Assembly (NCBI GenBank): GCA_009937255.1
Contig: JAACCT010000032.1
Span: 1-32,002, forward strand
Direction of reading: 5' to 3'
DNA: 32,002 bases
Source: Dehalococcoidales bacterium
GTDB lineage: Bacteria; Chloroflexota; Dehalococcoidia; Lucifugimonadales; Lucifugimonadaceae
Shown: one piece after another, positions 7,019 to 14,700 of the stretch
Layout of the letters: each line of letters starts with the position of its first letter
Position numbering within the stretch: position 1 is the first letter of the stretch
Notes under the pieces: model-generated
What the model saw: only the letters and a program-made list of their open reading frames with translations
Database searches by the model: none
Told to the model about the DNA's origin: nothing
Made by a program: the position numbers and the translations under genes

Positions 7019-7528
7019 TTACTTTAAATCACTTCTAGTTAGGTTTTTAATCTGACCTTTTTCTCCAACTTCAAGTTCAATATCTTTTATATATTTATCT
7101 GTCATATTGACGAAATCATTTGGTAATTGGTGCCTGATCATACTTTCCCTATACATTTTTCTCATTCCAGGAAAAAGACTTAACTGATTTTTCAAGAATC
7201 TTTTTGCATCAATATTTATAAGATCAGAATATTGATTAGAGATATTATGCAAATACATTTCTGCACTAAACTGTCTATAATACCTAGTTCTTTCTTTTTG
7301 ATCCTTAAGATCTTCAAAATCATGATTACCTCTATACTGAATTTCTGACATTTTCTCATCAGATAATAAAGAGATTAAATCTAGCCTTTGTTGATTAATT
7401 GGAAGAATCAAGTCTCTTTCTGCATCCTTATGCTGTTGTTTGAGTTCATATAAAAGTACAAATGCAACAATGAATGTCGCTACTGCAGAAATAATTTGAG
7501 CATAGCTCACTATAATTTCTGTTTCCAA
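7019..7528 (-). CDS. Membrane-anchored protein of unknown function, TTG start
   Basis: A 169-residue protein with one N-terminal transmembrane helix (IISAVATFIVAFVLLYEL, about 12-29) and a helical, charged cytoplasmic domain rich in Arg, Tyr and Gln (QQHKDAERD to the end). The start is TTG: an excellent AGGAGG at 7535-7540 sits six bases upstream and no ATG is suitably placed. The domain resembles the many uncharacterised one-helix proteins of marine bacteria with a helical tail; I cannot name a family with confidence. Function unknown. Confidence 0.68.
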   Translation of the reverse strand: METEIIVSYAQIISAVATFIVAFVLLYELKQQHKDAERDLILPINQQRLDLISLLSDEKMSEIQYRGNHDFEDLKDQKERTRYYRQFSAEMYLHNISNQYSDLINIDAKRFLKNQLSLFPGMRKMYRESMIRHQLPNDFVNMTDKYIKDIELEVGEKGQIKNLTRSDLK

Positions 7529-7534
7529 TATTAA

Positions 7535-7540
7535 CCTCCT
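7535..7540 (-). promoter_or_regulatory. Shine-Dalgarno that fixes a TTG start
   Basis: AGGAGG on the minus strand, six bases upstream of the TTG at 7528. It is the strongest ribosome site in this part of the window and decides the start of the gene at 7019. Confidence 0.85.
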
Positions 7541-7614
7541 AATTTATATATTTATAATCTTGAGAATAATCTAATATCCAAAATTTTTGATTTCTAGCTA
7601 AATCTACAATCCAT

Positions 7615-8313
7615 TTAAAAATCTGGTTCCATACTTACATCTAGATATCCAATAGGTCTTCTATCATCACAATACCAAATCACATTATCTTTAATAGTCA
7701 TACCATGTATCTGTACAGGATGAGGAACTCTAAAGCTATCATATACTCTTCCATCTGATAGTCTAATTCGAGTTACAATACCCATTGCGGTATCTGCAGC
7801 CCATATATTACCTTCTTCTTTAGCCCAAGCTATTCCATGAACTCTATATCCAGGAACTTTTGTACGACTTACTTCAGTCCATGATTTTATGTCCATAACA
7901 TGAATAAATTGGGAAGGCGGTGATGCCACATATAAAAATCCATTCTTCCATTCCAATCCATGATCTCCAGTATTCTGATATTTTTCTGATTGATGTTCTC
8001 TAGTAGCATTCATTCCTTGACCTGGTGACTCTAAAATTTCAATAGTTTCTCCAGATGTAGAATCTATTTTATAAATTTTACAATTATAAGTGGAAGCTAT
8101 CCAAATATTTCCTTCGTCATCAATTGTAATTCCTGAAGATTTATCTGTTTCTGTTTCGAAGCTTTTTAGAGTATGACCATCTTTCCAATTGAGTAAATAA
8201 ACAAAATTATTTCCTTGATCTATTACCCATAAACCTTCTTTTGTTGCTTGAAGCCCATTAGGCTTTGGACCAGGGCAGTTAAAAACTTGAATAACATCTG
8301 CTATCTTTGTCAT
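7615..8313 (-). CDS. Beta-propeller (NHL/Vgb-like) protein
   Basis: A 232-residue protein of repeated blades: GLQATKEGLWVID, GITIDDEGNIWIAS, GLEWKNGFLYVAS, GIAWAKEEGNIWAAD and GMTIKDNVIWYCD are evenly spaced and share the pattern of NHL, SMP-30 and Vgb-type propellers. It is short for a six-bladed ring, so it may have five blades or pair with another. There is no signal peptide. Family relatives include lactonases and lyases; the metal ligands of SMP-30 are not clearly present, so no reaction is assigned. AGGAG precedes the ATG. A candidate promoter (8332-8359) and an element shared with the cupin gene (8342-8374) lie upstream. Confidence 0.78.
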   Translation of the reverse strand: MTKIADVIQVFNCPGPKPNGLQATKEGLWVIDQGNNFVYLLNWKDGHTLKSFETETDKSSGITIDDEGNIWIASTYNCKIYKIDSTSGETIEILESPGQGMNATREHQSEKYQNTGDHGLEWKNGFLYVASPPSQFIHVMDIKSWTEVSRTKVPGYRVHGIAWAKEEGNIWAADTAMGIVTRIRLSDGRVYDSFRVPHPVQIHGMTIKDNVIWYCDDRRPIGYLDVSMEPDF

Positions 8314-8331
8314 ATTTTTACTCCTAAGAAA

Positions 8332-8359
8332 ATATTATTTTGTATATACTAGCTGTCAA
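8332..8359 (-). promoter_or_regulatory. Candidate promoter of the propeller gene
   Basis: On the minus strand a perfect -35 TTGACA (8354-8359) is followed after 16 bases by TAATAT (8332-8337) as -10, 18 bases before the ATG at 8313. The implied leader is short but leaves room for the AGGAG site. The -35 lies inside the element shared with 3805-3838. Confidence 0.5.
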
Positions 8360-8374
8360 GAAATGATCTGTCTG
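8342..8374 (-). promoter_or_regulatory. Upstream element shared with 3805-3838
   Basis: Second copy of the element upstream of the cupin gene: CAGACAGA, TTTC, GACAG and TATATA in the same order and spacing. It begins 29 bases before the propeller ATG and overlaps the candidate -35. Further upstream another ACAGA repeat is seen (8374-8382 region). Confidence 0.4.
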
Positions 8375-8402
8375 TTCTGTCTTTTATTTTTTTGAGCTAA
8401 AA

Positions 8403-8960
8403 TTATCTAGCCCAAAATCCATTAATACCTTTATTTCTTGAGTCCCAAGAATCATATAAAGTATCGTTAATTGAAGTAGCTACATGAGATCTAGAAAAAT
8501 TCCAGATAATAGTTAATTTATCTTTTTTCCCAAATTCTTCAATAAAATCATCCATCATTGTCTTATGAAATTCATTATAAATATGCTTCATCTTTGTATT
8601 ACTAGTACTAGTGAATAGTAAATCTGATCTAAAAGAGTTTTTTCTACCTATTTTATTAGAAAAAAACTTTGATTTTTTAGACTTTGAATTATAGAAATAA
8701 TAAAAGCCTAATTCCTTTAACCATTGATAAGGAATTATATTACCATTTGATATCTTCTTAATATCCTTTTTGTTATCTATAGCAACTTCTTTAGCAACAT
8801 CTAAATAATCCATATCTAAAGCTTTAGTTATAGCTCTAACAACACAGTCACCACTATCAAATTCACTCCTGTAATCCTTATTTTTATCTGTGACTTTATA
8901 ATATCTATTACCATAGACTTTTAGGAAATCTTTATTTGGATGATACTGTTGAAATTTCAT
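8403..8960 (-). CDS. Papain-like cysteine-protease-fold protein (phage/plasmid type), unknown role
   Basis: A 185-residue protein with GDCVVRAITKALD (about 37-49) giving Cys39 at the head of a helix, and SHVATSINDTLYDSWDSR (about 158-175) giving His159 and Asp170 or Asp173. This Cys ... His ... Asp layout, with the DCVxRAI and DSWD signatures, matches small papain-like proteins common on phages, plasmids and in bacterial accessory regions; their targets are mostly unknown. There is no signal peptide, so action in the cytoplasm is likely. It lies 14 bases downstream of the sialidase-fold gene (8975), so the two may be co-transcribed. Catalysis is inferred, not shown. Confidence 0.62.
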   Translation of the reverse strand: MKFQQYHPNKDFLKVYGNRYYKVTDKNKDYRSEFDSGDCVVRAITKALDMDYLDVAKEVAIDNKKDIKKISNGNIIPYQWLKELGFYYFYNSKSKKSKFFSNKIGRKNSFRSDLLFTSTSNTKMKHIYNEFHKTMMDDFIEEFGKKDKLTIIWNFSRSHVATSINDTLYDSWDSRNKGINGFWAR

Positions 8961-8974
8961 AAGTATTACTTTTT

Positions 8975-10078
8975 TTAACTTTTTAGCCAGGTATTATTAA
9001 ATTTAGAAATTCTAATATATTTAGCATCAGTCATTTTTTCAATAATTTCGCATTCATATATACATAAAAAATCTCCTGAAGCTAATTGTGCGATATCACT
9101 GTAACCTGAAGGTCCTTTTTCAATTATCTTATTTATATACCATGTTTTTGCATCATCAAAACTTAATTTTGCAGTGAGTCTTTTTCTGTCATGTCGTAAA
9201 TTATTTCCAGGAGGAATCATATTATTCTCGATATTGTCAGGATTTATAAATAAAATATCATTTGATTTTTTATCATTCAATTGATTACTCTTTATAATAC
9301 TTGCCATACATACAGGCTCTAATAATGCTTTATCAAATCCTATTATTTCCCAATTTGTGGCACCATTAGGGCTTATAGCAATTAACCTTCTATCAATCAA
9401 GCTTTCACTTCTAATATTGAGCATTACTGAACCATCACTTAATTGAACAGGGATAGTTTCACTAGGATTGATAAGTAAATTTTCATCGATAATATCATTA
9501 TGTTGGCAAACAATTTCACCTCTTTGCCAAGATAAACCATTATCATCACTATAAATTGATGAAATTATAGAAGGTCTATGTCCTGATTCTGATCCATCAG
9601 ATAACCATACAGGAATTATCATTCTTCCATTTGTTAATTGTATTCCATGACCTGGGCCAGTAGCACAAACTTTCCAATTATATTCATTCTGAAATTTGTT
9701 AAATGTTTCAGTAATTTCTTTAGGTTTAGTAAATGTTTCTCCATCATCATCACTAAATATTCTAAAAACTCTTGAATAATTCCAGCAATATACTGCTATT
9801 ATTCTTCCATTTTTTAAGTCTGGAATCATAACAAAATTACTAATAGGACCAGGTACTATATCTTTATGACTAGCAACCATTTGCCTTTTTTCAAAAGTTT
9901 CTCCCTCATCAAAACTTCTACGAATCATCACATCATTAAAATCCCAATCCTTACCATCTCCTGGCCGTGCTTCAGAAGTAGCAAGGACTACATTATTTTT
10001 AGAAACAGTGATTCCAGGTACTTTATAAGTTTTATATCCCTCTTTCCTTGCTTCAAAAATATCAAAGCTTTTAAACAT
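8975..10078 (-). CDS. Sialidase/neuraminidase-fold protein (BNR/Asp-box)
   Basis: A 367-residue six-bladed propeller of the sialidase superfamily. Asp-box repeats are clear: SFDEGETF (55-62), SDDDGETF (109-116), SDDNGLSW and SFDDAKTW. The SEARPGDGKDWDFNDVMIRR stretch (35-54) corresponds to the family's second arginine and acid-base Asp region, and NIRSESLIDRR supplies another arginine. The usual RIP motif near the N-terminus is replaced by KVP (19-21), so one arginine of the carboxylate-binding triad is Lys. The substrate may therefore not be a sialic acid. No signal peptide is present, so it is intracellular, unlike typical secreted sialidases. AAGGA precedes the ATG. Confidence 0.82.
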   Translation of the reverse strand: MFKSFDIFEARKEGYKTYKVPGITVSKNNVVLATSEARPGDGKDWDFNDVMIRRSFDEGETFEKRQMVASHKDIVPGPISNFVMIPDLKNGRIIAVYCWNYSRVFRIFSDDDGETFTKPKEITETFNKFQNEYNWKVCATGPGHGIQLTNGRMIIPVWLSDGSESGHRPSIISSIYSDDNGLSWQRGEIVCQHNDIIDENLLINPSETIPVQLSDGSVMLNIRSESLIDRRLIAISPNGATNWEIIGFDKALLEPVCMASIIKSNQLNDKKSNDILFINPDNIENNMIPPGNNLRHDRKRLTAKLSFDDAKTWYINKIIEKGPSGYSDIAQLASGDFLCIYECEIIEKMTDAKYIRISKFNNTWLKS

Positions 10079-10206
10079 TTTTTTCCTTTTATTTAGTTAC
10101 AAACTATTTGATCAATAAACGTATAATATATCATATTTAAATAATCTAAATATATTAAAAAAAGTTTTAAATTATTTGTAATAAGGATATTAATTTTCTT
10201 AGACAT

Positions 10207-10299
10207 GTGTGTAAAGAAATTGTTGATAATCCTCGAAGGTTAAGAGAAATAGTAGAAAAATATAAACAGCCTTTTATGAAAGAATTAATATGTCTTTGA
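10207..10299 (+). pseudogene. Short coding remnant overlapping the aldo/keto reductase start
   Basis: A 30-codon frame, enterable at GTG 10207, reads CKEIVDNPRRLREIVEKYKQ then PFMKELICL and stops with TGA at 10297-10299. It overlaps the reductase ATG at 10290. The helical, charged composition is protein-like. There is no Shine-Dalgarno before the GTG. It could be a remnant of a lost gene or a coupled leader peptide; the family is unknown. Confidence 0.3.
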
Positions 10300-11294
10300 G
10301 TTTAGAAAAAAAATCAATAGGAACTACGGATTTAAAAATTACTAATATAGGAATGGGTGGAGCTCCTCTAGGAAAATTAAATGAAACCACTGCTAGAAAA
10401 ATTTTAGAAAAAGCCTATGAATCTGGAATAAATTATTTTGATACAGCTCCACTTTATGGTGTTGGTAATAGTGAAAAATTATATGGTAATTTTTTATCTA
10501 ATATTCAAAGAGATAGCTTTGTAATATCAAGTAAAGTTGGTCGACTGATACTACCAGAAAATGAGGCTAAAAAATTATCTTTATCCAATAAAATAACTCC
10601 TGCGATTGAAACTAATTTTAAAGCATCGAAATATAAAAATAATGTAGTTTTTAATTTTTCAAGAGATGGGGTATTAAGATCAATTGAAGAAAGTCTTAAT
10701 AGACTCAAAATTGATAATTTAGATATAATTTTTATACATGACCCTGATGATCATTACGAAATTGCATTAAATGAAACATTACCAACTCTATTAGAATTAA
10801 AATCTCAAGGAGTTATTAAAGCTATCGGAGCTGGTATGAATGAGTGGGAAATGCTTTTAGATTTTGCAGAAAATGGTTCCTTTGATTGTTTTTTATTGGC
10901 AGGAAGATACACATTATTAGATTATTCAGCCTATGAAAAATTACTTCCAATGTGTTTAGAAAAAAATATTAGTATTATTATTGGAGGACCTTATAATAGT
11001 GGAATCTTAGCTTCTGATTTAGAAAAAGAATCTACTTTTTTTTATGAACCATCTCCTATAGAAATAATAAATAAAGCTAAAAAAATAAAAAAAATTTGTG
11101 ATGAATTTGGTGTTCCATTAAAAGCTACTGCATTACAATTTGGCATTAATCATCCTTCGGTTGCCTCTACTATTCCGGGTCCTAGAAGCCCAAAAGAAAT
11201 TGAAGAAAATTTAGAAATGATATCTTACAATATCGATTCTCAGTTATGGAAAAGATTAAAAAAAGAAAAATTAATTCCTTATGATAACTTTTAA
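10290..11294 (+). CDS. Aldo/keto reductase, aldose 1-dehydrogenase-like
   Basis: A 334-residue NAD(P)-dependent TIM-barrel oxidoreductase. The catalytic tetrad is visible: Asp51 (YFDTAP), Tyr56 (LYG), Lys82 (SSKVGR) and His150 (FIHDPDD). The long insert after Lys82 and the motifs IFIHDPDDH, AIGAGMNEW and FLLAGRYTLLD match the branch containing D-threo-aldose/L-fucose 1-dehydrogenases and pyridoxal dehydrogenase, which oxidise a sugar to its lactone. IPGPRSPKEIEEN near the C-terminus is the cofactor-phosphate or ring region. The start overlaps a small coding remnant. It could feed a lactonase such as the one at 28644. Substrate is inferred only. Confidence 0.85.
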   Translation: MSLSLEKKSIGTTDLKITNIGMGGAPLGKLNETTARKILEKAYESGINYFDTAPLYGVGNSEKLYGNFLSNIQRDSFVISSKVGRLILPENEAKKLSLSNKITPAIETNFKASKYKNNVVFNFSRDGVLRSIEESLNRLKIDNLDIIFIHDPDDHYEIALNETLPTLLELKSQGVIKAIGAGMNEWEMLLDFAENGSFDCFLLAGRYTLLDYSAYEKLLPMCLEKNISIIIGGPYNSGILASDLEKESTFFYEPSPIEIINKAKKIKKICDEFGVPLKATALQFGINHPSVASTIPGPRSPKEIEENLEMISYNIDSQLWKRLKKEKLIPYDNF

Positions 11295-11349
11295 TATTAA
11301 AATACAAAATTAGATTTGATTTTATGATAGAAAATTATTAGATATATAT

Positions 11350-11784
11350 TTATATATTTTTATACATTGTTATATGAGGTATTCCAGCTTCAAGAAAAAT
11401 ATTATCTTTTTCTAAATACCCCGAATTAATATAAAAATCCTTCACATATTCCTGAGAATTAAGTGTTATTTTTTTTGCACCTAATTCTATTGCCTTTTTT
11501 TCTAAAAATCTTAAAACTTTTTTCCCATATCCATTTTTTCTGTATTGTTTTATAACTGCCATTCTACCTATTTTCATATGAGATTCAGTAATATTTAGTA
11601 ATCTTCCTGTAGCAATAGGAGTCGAATCTAAATATGCTAAAGCATGGAAAGAAATAGAGTCAAAATTATCTAACTCTTCATTTTCAGGTACTTTTTGTTC
11701 TTCAATAAAAACTTCTTTCCTAATTGCAAGGCAACTAGAAATTTGTTTTGGTATAGCAGCTTCAATAACTTTTAATTTAATCAT
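11350..11784 (-). CDS. GNAT-family N-acetyltransferase
   Basis: About 144 residues from the internal ATG at 11784 (MIKLKVIEAAIP). The reading frame stays open to 11805, which would overlap the upstream gene by 29 bases instead of 8, so I prefer the inner start; no Shine-Dalgarno settles it. FIEEQKVPENEELDNFD and the acetyl-CoA binding segment IGRMAVIKQYRKNGYGKKVL (Q/RxxGxG/A pattern) place it in the YjcF/ElaA-like GNAT group. The product would transfer an acetyl group from acetyl-CoA to a small amine. The final strand GIPHITMYKNI is typical. Overlap with the membrane-protein gene suggests one operon; a functional link is not evident. Confidence 0.83.
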   Translation of the reverse strand: MIKLKVIEAAIPKQISSCLAIRKEVFIEEQKVPENEELDNFDSISFHALAYLDSTPIATGRLLNITESHMKIGRMAVIKQYRKNGYGKKVLRFLEKKAIELGAKKITLNSQEYVKDFYINSGYLEKDNIFLEAGIPHITMYKNI

Positions 11785-12331
11785 AAATATTGTATAAAAG
11801 AACATTGGACATAAAAAAGTAAACTAAAAATATTGTACTTAAAATCAATGCAATTTTTTTATTATTTAAAGTAATAATATTAAATCCAATATATTCTCTA
11901 AGCCAAAAATAAGTTACTGTTCTATGCTTTATTTTTTTATTTGTGGGCTTATTAGTGAGAAACAAATGCCCGTATAGACATAGAATCAACCAATTGTAAT
12001 ATATTAATCGATCTGTTATCCATCCACTTCTAAAATGTATATGTTGAAAATTATCTTCTAAATAGAAAAGACTAATAAATAAAATAATTGTAGTTAAAAT
12101 AGTCAAAAGAATTAACTTAGTTCCTGAGAATCGTTTCTTAAGTTCTTGGTTTTTATTATTTTTTGTTGTAGAAATAAATGCCCATATAAAACAAACTATC
12201 CATAAAAAAATAGTCCAGCCAAAAAAAATATTTAATAAAGTAATTCCAGTACTATGATTAGATTCTCTTATTTGTGCAATATAAGTTGGAATAAGATAGA
12301 TGATAAATAATATTATTAAAAACCAAAACAT
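11777..12331 (-). CDS. Membrane protein with superinfection-immunity (Imm) domain
   Basis: A 184-residue polytopic membrane protein. Residues 1-55 (LIPTYIAQIRESNHS, then ITLLNIFFGWTIFLWIVCFI) match the small two-helix family named after phage T4 Imm, also widespread in bacterial chromosomes. After a lysine-rich linker (about 55-70) come three or so further hydrophobic segments. The last (KIALILSTIFLVYFFMSNVL) is nearly duplicated in the small protein at 26732-26947, and 107 bp are about 89% identical. T4 Imm blocks DNA entry of related phages; most chromosomal relatives are uncharacterised, so immunity is a name here, not a finding. The gene overlaps the acetyltransferase. Confidence 0.72.
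   Translation of the reverse strand: MFWFLIILFIIYLIPTYIAQIRESNHSTGITLLNIFFGWTIFLWIVCFIWAFISTTKNNKNQELKKRFSGTKLILLTILTTIILFISLFYLEDNFQHIHFRSGWITDRLIYYNWLILCLYGHLFLTNKPTNKKIKHRTVTYFWLREYIGFNIITLNNKKIALILSTIFLVYFFMSNVLLYNIYD
11796..11902. repeat. 107-bp dispersed repeat, copy 1
   Basis: Matches 26820-26926 without gaps, about 95 of 107 bases by hand count, in the same orientation. It encodes the final transmembrane helix of the protein at 11777. The encoded residues are better conserved than the bases, so selection on protein is likely. Confidence 0.85.
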
Positions 12332-12405
12332 TTTAAATCCTTAAATTTTTTACATCCCTCATAAAAATATTATATAAATAATATCCTTAGGAAATAAACT
12401 TTGTA

Positions 12406-13431
12406 TTAGATTTTTGTCAATTTTTGTAATGATCTAAGTTCTCTTTTAGGATTCATAAATTGACCATAATCACTATAAGAAACTTCAGCAACAAAAATGT
12501 TACCTTTTGAGTCAACAGATATTCCATGTGGAGAATAAAATCTTCCTGTACTTGGACCATAACTATCTATACCAACTCTAGATAATAATTCCCCTGACTT
12601 ATTAAAAATTGAAATCCTAGGACCTAAGTTTATTCCAATATCGTTAGAGGCAATTCCAGAAAAATATTCTCCTACATAAAAAATATCTTCTTTACCTCTT
12701 TTATCGATATATAAACAAGCAGCTCTGGATAAATTAATCCACTGATCTAAATAATTCCCATTTTTATCAAAAACCTGTATTCTATGATTTTCTCTATCGG
12801 CTACGTAAACTAAACCTTCACTATCAGTAGATATATTATGAACTATATTAAATTGACCTTCACCTGTGCCTGATTCTCCCCAAGAGAACAAGTATTTGCC
12901 ATCCTTATTATATTTGTGCACTTTTGCATTTGAATAACCATCTGCAACATATAAGTCTTGATTATTAGAATCTATTGCAACTTGAGTAGGTACTGCAAAT
13001 GGAAGACCACTCATTTTTTCAGCTTTTTCTCCTTCTTTTCCAATTTGAAAAATCAATTTTCCATAAGAGTCAAATTTTCTTACTGTATTATCACCTGAGT
13101 CAACACAATAAATATTATTTTTATCATCGACACTAATTCCATGTGCATTTGTAAAAATATTTTCCCCCCAAGAATTTAAATAATTTCCATCTGTGTCAAC
13201 AACTATTATGGGTTTTGTTCCTCTGTTAAAAACTATAACTTCGTCATTACTATTTACAGCAACAGCAGTTGCTTCTTTTAATGTCCAATCATTAGGTATT
13301 TTTCCCCATTCTTTACCATCTACATGATAAGAGTAAGGTTTTGTTCCCATAATAAGACTTTCTTCATTAATAGCCATGTTTTCGTGACTAGGTAGTCCAT
13401 ATTCTAAATTCTCATTTTCTTTATTTGTCAT
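12406..13431 (-). CDS. NHL-repeat beta-propeller protein
   Basis: A 341-residue protein with about six NHL blades: EATAVAVNSNDEVIVFNRG, NAHGISVDDKNNIYCVDSG, PTQVAIDSNNQDLYVADGY, VHNISTDSEGLVYVADRE, AACLYIDKRGKEDIFYVGE and PHGISVDSKGNIFVAE. The blades resemble those of peptidyl-alpha-hydroxyglycine alpha-amidating lyase (PAL) relatives, but bacterial members of this look are mostly uncharacterised. There is no signal peptide. It is divergent from the PQQ-type dehydrogenase lipoprotein (13524), with 92 bases between them. No Shine-Dalgarno is visible at the ATG. Confidence 0.82.
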   Translation of the reverse strand: MTNKENENLEYGLPSHENMAINEESLIMGTKPYSYHVDGKEWGKIPNDWTLKEATAVAVNSNDEVIVFNRGTKPIIVVDTDGNYLNSWGENIFTNAHGISVDDKNNIYCVDSGDNTVRKFDSYGKLIFQIGKEGEKAEKMSGLPFAVPTQVAIDSNNQDLYVADGYSNAKVHKYNKDGKYLFSWGESGTGEGQFNIVHNISTDSEGLVYVADRENHRIQVFDKNGNYLDQWINLSRAACLYIDKRGKEDIFYVGEYFSGIASNDIGINLGPRISIFNKSGELLSRVGIDSYGPSTGRFYSPHGISVDSKGNIFVAEVSYSDYGQFMNPKRELRSLQKLTKI

Positions 13432-13523
13432 TTATATATTTATTTTTTTTATTTATGTTTTGTAAAATATATTATAGGAAAAATTATTAATCTACTTTTT
13501 TAAATAAGGAATATTTTTTAAAT

Positions 13524-14678
13524 ATGTATATAAAAACTCAAAAATTGTTAGGTTTATTTTTTTTATGTTTCTTATTTTTTTGTTGTACAAAAGTAACTGA
13601 TGAATCTACTAATAACATAATAAGTAATTATGAAAATTATAATTTATTAGATCAAACTACTATTCAGTTAGAAAAAATTAATTTAAATATCAATTTTAAT
13701 AATCCTTGGGCTATTGATTTTATTAATGATAACGAATTACTTATTTCAGAAAAAAATGGAAATTTAATATATATAAATTTAGATAACAATAAATCACATT
13801 ATATTAATCATCAAGTTCCATCTATACAGCATGGTCAAGGAGGATTACTAGATATAAAAAAAAATAAAGATTTTTTGTATCTAACTTTTAGTAAAAAAGA
13901 TTCAAATAATAAATTAACTACCGCGATAGGTAGAGGGCAATTGTTAAAACCATATACAGATTTAATAAATTTTGAATTATTATTTGAATCTGAACCTTAC
14001 TATAAAGATGGAGTACATTTTGGATCTAGATTAGTTATTGAAGATAATTATTTGTATGCTTCAATTGGAGAAAGAGGACAAGGATCAGCTGCTCAAGATT
14101 TAATGTCTCATACTGGCAGTATAATTAGAATAAATTTAGATGGATCTATACCTGTAAATCCTTATAATAATCAAAATTCTTTGAAAGAAATTTTTATGAT
14201 AGGTGTGAGAAATCCTCAAGGTATGGCTTTATCTCCTCAAGGTGAAATATTTATAACTAATCATGGAGCAAAAGGTGGAGATTTTTTAGGGAAGGTTAAA
14301 GGTGGTGAAAATTATGGTTGGGATAAAATTGGATGGGGTGGCACTAATTATAGTGGAACTAAAATAGGAGACGGGGAAAGTTTTTCTGAAAAATTTAAAT
14401 CTCCAATATTATCATGGGTTCCATCAATTGCTCCGAGCGATCTTGTTTTTTATTCTGGAGAAGAATTTTTAGACTGGAATGGAGATATACTAATTACTTC
14501 TTTAAAGTATAAATTTTTACTCAAATTAGAAATAGATAAAGGAGAAATTATTGACAAAGAAATCATTTTTAAAGATGAAATAGGTAGATTGAGAGATGTT
14601 GATATAAATTCTAAAGGAGAAATTTTTATTATAACTGACGAAAAAAAATCAGCAATTTGGAAATTAAAATCAAATTAA
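13524..14678 (+). CDS. PQQ-dependent aldose sugar dehydrogenase-like lipoprotein (GSDH family)
   Basis: A 384-residue six-bladed propeller with an N-terminal hydrophobic signal and Cys20-Cys21, probably lipid-anchored though the lipobox is imperfect. Family marks in order: NNPWAIDFINDNELLISEKN, QHGQGGLLDI, HFGSRLVIEDNYLYASIGER, AQDLMSHTGSIIRINLDGS, MIGVRNPQGMALSP, NHGAKGGD, GGENYGWDKIGWGG and SWVPSIAPSDLVFYSGEEF. These match soluble aldose sugar dehydrogenases (YliI/Asd) that oxidise sugars outside the cell with pyrroloquinoline quinone. No PQQ synthesis genes are in the window, so the cofactor source is unknown. Some family members have lost PQQ. Divergent from the NHL gene. Confidence 0.87.
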   Translation: MYIKTQKLLGLFFLCFLFFCCTKVTDESTNNIISNYENYNLLDQTTIQLEKINLNINFNNPWAIDFINDNELLISEKNGNLIYINLDNNKSHYINHQVPSIQHGQGGLLDIKKNKDFLYLTFSKKDSNNKLTTAIGRGQLLKPYTDLINFELLFESEPYYKDGVHFGSRLVIEDNYLYASIGERGQGSAAQDLMSHTGSIIRINLDGSIPVNPYNNQNSLKEIFMIGVRNPQGMALSPQGEIFITNHGAKGGDFLGKVKGGENYGWDKIGWGGTNYSGTKIGDGESFSEKFKSPILSWVPSIAPSDLVFYSGEEFLDWNGDILITSLKYKFLLKLEIDKGEIIDKEIIFKDEIGRLRDVDINSKGEIFIITDEKKSAIWKLKSN

Positions 14679-14700
14679 TCTAAAGTTTTTCATTTAATTT

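Noticed and set aside
9866-10096. Plus-strand ORF in the sialidase region
   Set aside because: It is a shadow of the Asp-box gene; only the minus frame has family motifs.
11777-12331. A phage-defence island around the Imm-domain gene
   Set aside because: Neighbours are metabolic or small unknown genes. No nuclease, helicase, reverse transcriptase, toxin pair or integrase is visible.
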